The translations under genes were made by a program, and so were the position numbers. From Microscillaceae bacterium (lineage in GTDB: Bacteria > Bacteroidota > Bacteroidia > Cytophagales > Microscillaceae): a DNA stretch of 8,589 nt. Within the stretch, counting starts at the first letter, position 1; each line of letters starts with the position of its first letter. Location: assembly GCA_003483885.1 (NCBI GenBank), contig DMXI01000466.1, positions 1 to 8,589 of the forward strand, read 5' to 3'. Under the pieces are notes generated by a model, which saw only the letters and a list, made by a program, of their open reading frames with translations, made no database searches and had not been told where the DNA came from. Positions 1 through 5,232 of the stretch are shown in pieces.

Positions 1-171
1 GCTTTGCAGTACCTCATCCATCTTTTGTTGGATCAACTCATTGCCAGGATTGCCCACACTGCCCACATGGGTATGGTTGACCTCGAGGCTTGGCTGAAAA
101 TCCATGTGGGCAGTGTGGGCAATCCTGGCAATGAGTTGATCCAACAAAAGATGGATGAGGTACTGCAAAGC
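1..171. repeat. Perfect 70-bp inverted repeat with 31-bp spacer
   Basis: Bases 1-70 are the exact reverse complement of 102-171, with no mismatch that I can find. The spacer is 71-101 and carries the palindrome CCTCGAGG at 81-88. The left arm may extend beyond the window. The right arm is in frame with the adjoining protein end, so the left arm looks like an inverted copy of coding sequence and not an element with its own content. No transposase, invertase or promoter is visible in the spacer. It could be a real fold-back duplication or a library or assembly artefact at a contig end. Confidence 0.9.
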
Positions 172-222
172 TTTGGTTTTGACCAGGTGGCAGAAGCTTT
201 AGAGCAGCTGTGGTTGGTATAA
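1..222 (+). CDS. 3' end of an unrecognised gene, interrupted by an inverted repeat
   Basis: A reading frame is open from the left edge to a TAA at 220-222. Its last 49 residues, from the ATG at 73, look like real protein: an acidic, helix-prone C-terminus containing VDLEAW, NPGNELIQQKMDEVLQSFGF and ending in EQLWLV. I do not recognise the family. Upstream of 71 the frame runs through DNA that is the exact reverse complement of this gene's own codons (bases 102-171), so the residues read there are antisense translation and probably not native. The nominal TTG start at 4 is therefore doubtful. The true gene may continue upstream in another arrangement, or it may be broken here. It is convergent with the small LRR gene (12-bp gap), and TGGTTG/CAACCA at 211-229 forms a small hairpin across the stop. 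What is seen: the frame and the repeat. What is inferred: gene status. Confidence 0.4.
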   Translation, partial: ALQYLIHLLLDQLIARIAHTAHMGMVDLEAWLKIHVGSVGNPGNELIQQKMDEVLQSFGFDQVAEALEQLWLV

Positions 223-234
223 TCAACCAGGCAA

Positions 235-798
235 TTAAATCTCAAAGGTGCAATTAGGCAGCCAGGCAGTGAGCGTTTCCTGATGCATAATCAAAGAAGT
301 ATTCCAGATAGAAAAGTAACTCAATTTTTGCATTTTTTTCAAGCCTATGGGCGGTTCTTCCAGTTCTATGGGATTATTGCTAATATCGAGGTACTCCAAC
401 CAGGGCATTTCGAAAATAACTTCCGGAATTTCGGTCAATTCGTTGTCGTGCAGGCTCAATAATGCTAGCTTCTTCAATTGAGAAATTTTGGTTGGAAGCA
501 TAAAGAGTTCATTTTCATCCAGGTAAAGTTCCCTTACTTGAGCCAAGCAATGAATCAGTGGGGGGACATACTCAATTCCTTGATTGTCTAAATGCACCTC
601 TTTTGAAAGTAAATACCTGATCTTGGCCGATTCAGAAGGAAGCCTGGTTACTTTTGGAAAGAAAGAAGCCAGTTCAAGGTATGGGTCTACTTCTGCCTGC
701 AAAGTAGGATCTCCGGCAGCGATTTGTAGTGCCAACGCCACATTGCTTTCATCCGAAGAATGGAGTAATTGCAGGAATTTTTCTTTGAGATTATTCAT
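235..798 (-). CDS. Small leucine-rich-repeat protein (187 aa, LPxxI type)
   Basis: A probable cytoplasmic LRR protein-interaction module with no catalytic domain. Residues 1-65 are a helical, acidic N-terminal region (FLQLLHSSDESNVALALQIA) without a signal peptide. About four LRR units follow, roughly at 66-87, 88-110, 111-133 and 134-158, and then a short cap. Typical repeats are LYLDENELFMLPTKISQL and LLSLHDNELTEIPEVIFEM, which fit the LxxLxLxxNxLxxLPxxI pattern common in bacterial and Roco-type LRR proteins. This type differs from the SDS22-like repeats of the larger LRR gene in the same cluster. The ATG at 798 has no clear Shine-Dalgarno, which is normal for Bacteroidetes. It starts 29 bp downstream of the YwqG-like gene stop on the same strand, so cotranscription is likely. 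The binding partner cannot be told from sequence. Confidence 0.85.
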   Translation of the reverse strand: MNNLKEKFLQLLHSSDESNVALALQIAAGDPTLQAEVDPYLELASFFPKVTRLPSESAKIRYLLSKEVHLDNQGIEYVPPLIHCLAQVRELYLDENELFMLPTKISQLKKLALLSLHDNELTEIPEVIFEMPWLEYLDISNNPIELEEPPIGLKKMQKLSYFSIWNTSLIMHQETLTAWLPNCTFEI

Positions 799-827
799 CT
801 AAAAGTGAATTTATTGTCTTTCATAGT

Positions 828-1715
828 TCAACTCGTTTGCGTTTCCATCCACCATTTGCCATCAATCCACCCAATATAAGTTGTAGAACAATCACATAAA
901 TCAAAGCATTTTTTGCCCTGCAGGTGATTCAGTATCTTATGTTTAATACCATTCATGACTTGTAGCACAAAACTCCCAGGATAACTAGGCACTTCCTGGT
1001 ATTCATCGGATTGGTGATAAGTAGGAAAGCCGCCTAACTTGGTAGCTGCCACATGCCAATTTCCTTGGTGGTCACCTTCAAACCTTTGACTAAACTGAAC
1101 AATTTCCTGAGTAGATTCATCAAACCATTGGCGTGGTCTGAAGCGGTAATAATTCAAGGGAATGTCTTCCTGATAGTTTCGCCATTTTTCAGGCAATACA
1201 TGGTATTCAGCAGAGCAAATATCCAATACATCCATTTCTTGAGTCCAGGAAATTTGAGCCGCTTGCCATTTTTTTGCTTGTTCCTGCACTTGAGCCAGAG
1301 GGATTTCTCTGATTTCTAAACCTTCCAACGAATCATACGCACGCAAAACCCAATTTTCTCCGTTGGGGTGAGTGCCCAGCAACATGGATTCCAAATCCAT
1401 AAAAATGCTTAACCAAGCTTTTCCTTGTAACGCTTCAGGAAGATAAGGTACTTCTGTCAAATTCACCTGCAAAATGGGAGTCATGACCTTTCCCTGATTT
1501 TCGGGCAAGCTTTCTTGAGGAAGCAATACTACCTGATCTCCTAAAAAGCGAGAGGTCATAGGGGCAATACTTACACCATTGTCAATTGCTCGAAACTGCG
1601 CCACCGAACAAGGCTTACCTGCTTCTTGTACGTATTCAAACACCTTTTTTTGGGCGAGCTCGCGCTGGTGCTGTGCTTCCTGCTCTTTTTGAGCTTTGAG
1701 GGCTCGTTTTCTCAT
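828..1715 (-). CDS. YwqG-like (DUF1963) family protein
   Basis: About 295 aa, cytoplasmic, with a charged helical N-terminus (residues 1-30, rich in K, Q and E) followed by a DUF1963/YwqG-like fold. The family hallmarks visible are SRFLGD with downstream LLPQ (55-66), the ILQVNLTEVPYLP strand (81-93), the AWLSIFMDLES strand (100-110), and the C-terminal KLGGFPTYHQ motif (226-235) followed by SFVLQV (248-253). Family biochemistry is poorly known; YwqG-like proteins occur near toxin/immunity loci in some bacteria, but no toxin is visible here. The frame stays open upstream to an ATG at 1868. I prefer the ATG at 1713-1715 because the codons above it (1726-1812) are an out-of-frame remnant of an LRR gene tail followed by a palindrome, so the extra 51 residues would be spurious. 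The small LRR gene follows at a 29-bp gap. Confidence is good for the family assignment and low for any function. Confidence 0.75.
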   Translation of the reverse strand: MRKRALKAQKEQEAQHQRELAQKKVFEYVQEAGKPCSVAQFRAIDNGVSIAPMTSRFLGDQVVLLPQESLPENQGKVMTPILQVNLTEVPYLPEALQGKAWLSIFMDLESMLLGTHPNGENWVLRAYDSLEGLEIREIPLAQVQEQAKKWQAAQISWTQEMDVLDICSAEYHVLPEKWRNYQEDIPLNYYRFRPRQWFDESTQEIVQFSQRFEGDHQGNWHVAATKLGGFPTYHQSDEYQEVPSYPGSFVLQVMNGIKHKILNHLQGKKCFDLCDCSTTYIGWIDGKWWMETQTS

Positions 1716-1725
1716 AGATGCATAT

Positions 1726-1812
1726 TTAGTATAATAAATTTTGATAGACTTTAAAATCTTCTTCGCTCCAACCTTGCCCTTTGGCAAGCTCTTGGGCCAA
1801 CTGAATGTTATT
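1726..1812 (-). pseudogene. Decayed 3' tail of a second LRR gene
   Basis: Read leftward from 1812, this stretch encodes NNI-LAQ-LAKGQGWSEEDFKVYQ-LLY and then a TAA stop at 1728-1726. That is almost the C-terminus of the intact 626-aa LRR protein (codons at 1965-2057). By my count 24 of 27 aligned residues and 70 of 81 bases match. A TAG codon lies directly upstream (1813-1815), and then a palindrome begins, so nothing else of the gene survives. It lies in the same orientation as the intact LRR gene and ends 10 bp before the preferred start of the YwqG-like gene. Most changed codons are synonymous, which suggests descent from a once-functional paralogue. Confidence 0.8.
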
Positions 1813-1818
1813 CTACTG

Positions 1819-1850
1819 TTGCGGGTGTTTAAGTGAAACGACACCCGCAA
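1819..1850 (+). repeat. Intergenic hairpin repeat, copy 1
   Basis: TTGCGGGTGT (1819-1828) pairs perfectly with ACACCCGCAA (1841-1850). The 12-nt loop contains GTGAAAC (1833-1839), which can itself pair as GT-GAA-AC. The core GTTTAAGTGAAACGA (1827-1841) matches the copies at 1881-1895 (minus), 4688-4702 and 5194-5208. It lies between the LRR tail remnant and the intact LRR gene. No T-tract follows, so I treat it as a repeat and not a terminator. Confidence 0.75.
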
Positions 1851-1871
1851 CTTTGCCCTTTGGGGCAAACC

Positions 1872-1903
1872 TTTTTGGTGACGCTCCGCTCAAACACCAA
1901 AAA
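1872..1903 (-). repeat. Intergenic hairpin repeat, copy 3 (inverted orientation)
   Basis: TTTTTGGTG (1872-1880) pairs with CACCAAAAA (1895-1903). Read on the minus strand, its core GTTTGAGCGGAGCGT (1895-1881) matches the other copies and contains the mini-hairpin GC-GGA-GC. It lies 61 bp downstream of the large LRR gene's stop codon (1965). Between it and copy 1 there is another short palindrome, TTTGCCC/GGGCAAA (about 1852-1869), making a compact palindrome cluster. Confidence 0.7.
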
Positions 1904-1964
1904 TAGGGGGAGTGTGATTGCTTTACTCTCTAAGTTTTCTTTGATTTTTTGGAGGATGTTTTCT

Positions 1965-3845
1965 TTACTTTTTATTTAATAACTTTTGATAAACTTTAAA
2001 ATCTTCCTCGCTCCAACCTTGTCCCTTGGCAAGTGCTTGCGCCAAGCGAATATTATTTTCTTCTTTGGTGCGCATCAACTGCCAAATCTTTTCCACTTGG
2101 GGTAGTTCAGTCAAATGCGCATAATCTCTAAATGGTTTTTTTGCCCATTGAGCATAAGCATACCAAATAGGGGGAAATGGTAGCTTGGTATGATCGATTC
2201 CAAATTTAAAGCCCAAATACTTAGGAAGGCTTTTCAGTGGACTGATGTCTTGAATAGGGTTATACCCCAGGAATAAAACACGGAGGTTGGGTAAGTGGGC
2301 CAGCGGAGAAATATCTTGGATATTGTTCGCCCCTAAACAGAGGAAAGTCAATTGTGTCAAGTTTTTGACAAAGTCCATATTTGGCAGTTTTGCAGACATA
2401 AAGGAAAGATGCTTCAGGCTCGTTAAACCTTGGAGCGCATCTATATCGCGAGCAGCATTGAAATCCAGTTGTAGTTTTTCTAGTTTCTTTAGCTTGGTCA
2501 ATGGTTTGAGCGAGCAAATTTTATTATCACAAGCAATGAGTGTTTTCAAATCTGCTAAGTTTTCTAAAAAGTCAACGTCTTGGATGGCATTGTTAGAGAT
2601 ATCTAAGTACCGTAAGTTTTTTAGGTACTTGAGTGGATGCGCGATTTCAATATTGTTGTGTTGGAGATGCAGCTCCTGGAGATTGGTAAGTGCCGCTAAA
2701 GGCTCAATATTTTCAAGATGGTTTTTATCTAAATACAATTTTTCTAGCTTTTGCAAGGGGTAAAACCCCTCCAGGCTGGGGATATTGGTGTGCCCTATGT
2801 AGAGTTCTTTTAGTTGTCCCAGGCTTGTTAAAAAATCAAAACTGCGAATGTTTTCCTTGACCGATATATGCAACACCTCTAACTGAGTTAAATGACTTAA
2901 AGCTCCTAAATCATCAATTTCATTAGAATCTAAGTCTAATTTTTTTAGACGGGTCAAATTTTTCAAAGAATTGAGATGCTCATTTTTCAGGCAATTACTA
3001 GCCAGGCTAAGATCTACCAACTGAGTAAGATTTTCTAAGCCTTGGAGATCATCTATACGATTAAAGGCCAAGTTCAGGTATTTTAAGTGCTGGAGGTTGC
3101 ATAGTGCACTGATATCTTGAATTTCATTGAAACCAAGCGATAGTTTTAGCAGGTTTGTGAGCTTAGCTAAGCAATCAATATGGGTGATTTTTGTTTTATT
3201 ATAGCCCAACCTCAAGGTCTTGAGGTGCTTCAACTGGGCAATGACCTCTAATTCTTCGTAAGACTTGACATCACCCGAAAAATGTTGGAGTTGCGTTAAG
3301 GTTTGCACAAAATCTATTCCCTGGCTATTGGTACTCGATACATCCAAAAACTCTAGCTGTTGAAGATTGGCCAAATGATGTACTTTATGAAGCCTTTCTT
3401 GAAGGAAGCAGGTCAAAACTCGGAGCTGTGTCAATTGCCCAATCACTTCCAAATCCAAATTTTCCTGATTGTTTACTTCCAAATGTATCAGGTTTTTCAG
3501 CGCCAACAACGGCGTATAATCCTGAATTTTAGCTGGAGTTTCTTCGAATAAATCATCCCCGAAATCGCCACTTAGGGTGAGCTTTCGGAGGCTCTGGGGC
3601 AAATACGGGGGAATTTGCTGTAGTAGATTTTTTTCTACTTGATTTTGGGTGTCAACCTCTACATATAGTTGCTCCTTAGTATCAAAACTCTTATGATAAT
3701 CCGAAAAAATGAGGGTATGTAAATGGTTGGCGTGTTGTAAAGGCTGGTATAGTTCAGGTTCGGTACCATCCAATCCACAACGTCCTAAATCTAGTATAGG
3801 GTTTTTGGTCCGTAGGTTTTCTGCAATCAGTTGTTCGGCAAGCAT
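1965..3845 (-). CDS. Large SDS22/internalin-like leucine-rich-repeat protein (626 aa)
   Basis: A cytoplasmic LRR scaffold with no signal peptide or membrane span. Residues 1-30 contain a capping motif (LIAENLRTK-ILDLGRCGL) resembling the N-terminal LRR caps of bacterial Roco-type proteins, but no Roc GTPase, TIR, kinase or nuclease domain follows. From about 116 to 540 there are about 19 tandem repeats, mostly 22 residues long. Typical units are LTNLLKLSLGFNEIQDISAL (229-248) and LKYLNLAFNRIDDLQGLENL (254-273), fitting LxxLxxLxLxxNxIxDIxxL, the SDS22/LRR_4 class. A C-terminal non-repeat region (about 550-626) includes PPIWYAYAQWAKKPFRDY and ends in an LAKGQGWSEEDFKVYQ tail, which is duplicated in the nearby remnant at 1726-1812. 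The start is the ATG at 3845; no clear Shine-Dalgarno is seen. The likely role is protein-protein interaction; the partner is unknown. Confidence 0.88.
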   Translation of the reverse strand: MLAEQLIAENLRTKNPILDLGRCGLDGTEPELYQPLQHANHLHTLIFSDYHKSFDTKEQLYVEVDTQNQVEKNLLQQIPPYLPQSLRKLTLSGDFGDDLFEETPAKIQDYTPLLALKNLIHLEVNNQENLDLEVIGQLTQLRVLTCFLQERLHKVHHLANLQQLEFLDVSSTNSQGIDFVQTLTQLQHFSGDVKSYEELEVIAQLKHLKTLRLGYNKTKITHIDCLAKLTNLLKLSLGFNEIQDISALCNLQHLKYLNLAFNRIDDLQGLENLTQLVDLSLASNCLKNEHLNSLKNLTRLKKLDLDSNEIDDLGALSHLTQLEVLHISVKENIRSFDFLTSLGQLKELYIGHTNIPSLEGFYPLQKLEKLYLDKNHLENIEPLAALTNLQELHLQHNNIEIAHPLKYLKNLRYLDISNNAIQDVDFLENLADLKTLIACDNKICSLKPLTKLKKLEKLQLDFNAARDIDALQGLTSLKHLSFMSAKLPNMDFVKNLTQLTFLCLGANNIQDISPLAHLPNLRVLFLGYNPIQDISPLKSLPKYLGFKFGIDHTKLPFPPIWYAYAQWAKKPFRDYAHLTELPQVEKIWQLMRTKEENNIRLAQALAKGQGWSEEDFKVYQKLLNKK

Positions 3846-3969
3846 GGAGTGATTGTTTTAGGGTGCGTCAAAAACCCTATTAATTTATAACATTCAATGG
3901 TAAAACGTTAACCAGGAAGACATATTACAATCTATCTTTTTGCTTGACGAGCCGAATAAGGTAGGGGAT

Positions 3970-4013
3970 ATGGTCAAATGACGATCCAATACAATGCCTC
4001 ACCATTTGACCAT
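3970..4013. repeat. Palindrome with perfect 11-bp stem downstream of the rhodanese gene
   Basis: ATGGTCAAATG (3970-3980) pairs perfectly with CATTTGACCAT (4003-4013) around a 22-nt loop. It begins 20 bp past the rhodanese stop codon on the minus strand, where it could act as a terminator or RNA 3' stabiliser, but there is no T-tract after it. It also lies about 125 bp upstream of the large LRR gene, so an operator role cannot be excluded. Confidence 0.5.
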
Positions 4014-4033
4014 AGCACAATGTCGCCATTTAT

Positions 4034-4384
4034 TTAGACCAATTTTCCACTCCAGGCCATCACCCCACCTTTTAGGTTATGCACATTCTCGAAGCCACTT
4101 TTAGCCATTATTTTGCAAGCCCGGGCGCTGCGCATGCCACTGCGACAATACACATAGTAGGTTTTGGTTTTATCCAATGCCTCAATTTGACTTTTAAACC
4201 CTGGAGCCATCACGTTGATGTTTTTGGCTTTAGAAATATGCCCTGATTGAAACTCACCAGGGGAGCGGACATCTATCAATTGTGCCTTGCGGTCTTTTTT
4301 CAAAGTTTCCTGAAGTTCGCTGGCACTGATGCTTGCGTAAGCCGCACCACCACCGCCAAATATTTTGAGTAGTTTACCTAACAT
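4034..4384 (-). CDS. Single-domain rhodanese-like sulfurtransferase
   Basis: A 116-aa protein with one rhodanese domain. The family motifs are visible in order: LIDVRSPGEFQSGHI (36-50), the strand YYVYC, and the active-site loop CRSGMRS (80-86) with catalytic Cys80, followed by LKGGVMAW (104-111). A six-residue loop after the cysteine is typical of sulfurtransferases of the GlpE/PspE type (sulfur carried as a persulfide on the Cys) and not of the Cdc25 phosphatase type. The N-terminus MLGKLLKIFGGGG is short and weakly hydrophobic, too short for a convincing secretion signal, so the protein is probably cytoplasmic. It is monocistronic, with a TAnnTTTG-type box upstream and a palindrome downstream. 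The in vivo sulfur acceptor cannot be inferred. Confidence 0.92.
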   Translation of the reverse strand: MLGKLLKIFGGGGAAYASISASELQETLKKDRKAQLIDVRSPGEFQSGHISKAKNINVMAPGFKSQIEALDKTKTYYVYCRSGMRSARACKIMAKSGFENVHNLKGGVMAWSGKLV

Positions 4385-4628
4385 TTTACAAAACTATTAA
4401 TGAACATATTTAAATATATTAATACAAATATAGTGATTATTTTTAAATAATGGAGGTAAGCAAAGTAGGGGAGGGCTTTACTGAAAAAATAAAAGTAAGT
4501 TCTCCAAGTATTGTCATTTCTATCGTTTTAAGAAAAATAGTAAATTAGAAACTAACCTTTCGCAGTAATAATATTTGGATATATCAGAGAAAATACGGGT
4601 TGGAATTTATGGTCTTGATTTTCCGCCT
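4385..4628. other. AT-rich intergenic DNA, no gene seen
   Basis: Apart from the rhodanese promoter candidate and a CCCCTACTTTG motif on the minus strand (4471-4461), this stretch shows no coding frame of useful length, no strong hairpin and no tRNA-like fold that I can see. Confidence 0.5.
4425..4432 (-). promoter_or_regulatory. Candidate -7 box (TATATTTG) of the rhodanese gene
   Basis: TATATTTG on the minus strand matches the Bacteroidetes -7 consensus TAnnTTTG and sits 41 bp upstream of the rhodanese ATG, leaving a leader of roughly 30 nt. I see no -33 TTTG at the expected spacing, so the call rests on one box. A second match, TAGTTTTG at 4396-4389, lies too close to the ATG to serve. Confidence 0.35.
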
Positions 4629-4750
4629 TAGTTTGTGGGCGTTAAGAATCTGAGCAACGAAGTCGTCCCGCAGGGAAACTGCTCACTGTTTGAGCAAAGC
4701 GAGTTTGAGCAGTTTAGACGCAGTGAAGCAGATTTAGTCAACACAAACTA
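4629..4750. repeat. Nested palindromic intergenic repeat element
   Basis: An outer stem, TAGTTTGTG (4629-4637) with CACAAACTA (4742-4750), encloses a second stem, AATCTG (4647-4652) with CAGATT (4729-4734). These in turn enclose TCCC/GGGA (4666-4676) and a 10-bp stem AAACTGCTCA (4676-4685) with TGAGCAGTTT (4706-4715). The two inner stems share base 4676, so they may be alternative folds. The loop of the 10-bp stem carries the core GTTTGAGCAAAGCGA (4688-4702) of the hairpin family described elsewhere (copy 4). A frame stays open across it (4635-4835), but the protein would be palindrome translation, so I do not call a gene. It resembles the dispersed intergenic repeats common in Cytophagales genomes. 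Confidence 0.65.
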
Positions 4751-4767
4751 CAGCGGCGGCGTTTTTG

Positions 4768-4797
4768 GTTCCTTTTTGAGCTGTAGCAAAAAGGAAC
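4768..4797. repeat. Hairpin GTTCCTTTTTG/CAAAAAGGAAC
   Basis: A perfect 11-bp stem (4768-4778 with 4787-4797) around an 8-nt loop AGCTGTAG, directly after the nested element. Similar GGTTCCTTTTTG...CAAAAAGGAAC palindromes recur between genes in Bacteroidetes genomes (recalled from general knowledge, not searched). It is likely the right-hand part of the same repeat element. There is no gene close by for which it would be an obvious terminator. Confidence 0.65.
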
Positions 4798-4899
4798 GGA
4801 TGAAAGAGTACCAGTTTTTTGATTTTTTAAGGTGATTACGCTCACTGTGAGATGTTTCAAGTAGGCAAATTTTTGACCTGTGAAAGATCAGTTAGAAAT

Positions 4900-5106
4900 A
4901 TGAAAAACGAAGAAAAAATACTAGAACTTTTGGCCGAAGTGCTGAAAAACCAAGATGGTCACTCTGAAATATTGCATCAACATTCCAATAGATTAAATAA
5001 TGTTGAACAAAAGCTCGATACGTTGATAGGAGTAGTTGCTCGCCAAAATACTGCTTTGCAAAACATTACCTGCGATGTCAACGACCTGAAAGGAATGAAA
5101 GCGTAG
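4900..5106 (+). CDS. Small coiled-coil-like hypothetical protein (68 aa)
   Basis: A short, soluble, helix-rich protein. From the ATG at 4900 it reads MKNEEKILELLAEVLKNQDG, then a region with heptad-like spacing of hydrophobics (SEILHQHSNRLNNVEQKLDT to NDLKG), which suggests a dimeric or trimeric coiled coil. The frame also opens at an ATG at 4852, but the additional 16 residues (MFQVGKFLTCERSVRN) do not fit the helical pattern, so I chose the internal start. It has one cysteine and no signal peptide. It is the only complete rightward gene in the window, lies just right of the repeat element at 4629-4797, and ends convergent with the oxidoreductase gene. I do not recognise a named family; small ELLAEVL...HSEIL-type proteins seem to recur in Cytophagales (recalled, not verified). 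Confidence 0.6.
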   Translation: MKNEEKILELLAEVLKNQDGHSEILHQHSNRLNNVEQKLDTLIGVVARQNTALQNITCDVNDLKGMKA

Positions 5107-5137
5107 ATGAATTGGAACGATATATTGACAAAAAGTA

Positions 5138-5162
5138 GGCAAGCCTTTGGTAATGACTTGCC
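5138..5162 (+). terminator. Possible terminator after the coiled-coil gene
   Basis: GGCAAG (5138-5143) pairs with CTTGCC (5157-5162), 31 bp after the stop codon, followed by the T-rich run TTTGAGTTTT. The stem is short and the T-tract interrupted, so the call is weak. Confidence 0.35.
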
Positions 5163-5184
5163 TTTGAGTTTTACTGCGAATCCC

Positions 5185-5217
5185 TTGTTGGGTGTTTAAG
5201 CGAAGCGACACCCACAA
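5185..5217 (+). repeat. Intergenic hairpin repeat, copy 2
   Basis: TGGGTGT (5189-5195) pairs with ACACCCA (5208-5214), and TTG with CAA extends the stem after a one-base bulge. The loop holds the core GTTTAAGCGAAGCGA (5194-5208), including the mini-hairpin GCGAAGC (5200-5206). It sits between two convergent genes, 15 bp after the oxidoreductase stop on the minus strand, so it could also help end that transcript. Confidence 0.7.
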
Positions 5218-5232
5218 GACACAAGTTCATTT

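Noticed and set aside
1..171. Invertible promoter (phase-variation switch)
   Set aside because: The spacer is only 31 bp, shows no promoter-like box, and no recombinase gene is in view.
33..245. Leftward frame covering the left-edge inverted repeat
   Set aside because: Generated by the inverted arms and reading antisense to the protein end; its cysteine/proline-rich composition is not plausible.
2287..2763. Rightward 158-codon frame inside the large LRR gene
   Set aside because: Antisense shadow of the LRR repeats; Ser/Phe/Lys-rich composition without protein-like pattern, while the opposite strand is a clear LRR protein.
4635..4835. Rightward 66-codon frame over the nested repeat
   Set aside because: Its codons are palindrome arms and loops (phrases such as EQSEFEQFRRSEAD arise from repeated stems); no domain, no Shine-Dalgarno, and composition unlike the neighbouring genes.
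1819..5217. CRISPR array formed from the repeated hairpins
   Set aside because: Copies are scattered over 3.4 kb, occur in both orientations, lack regular spacers, and no cas gene is present.
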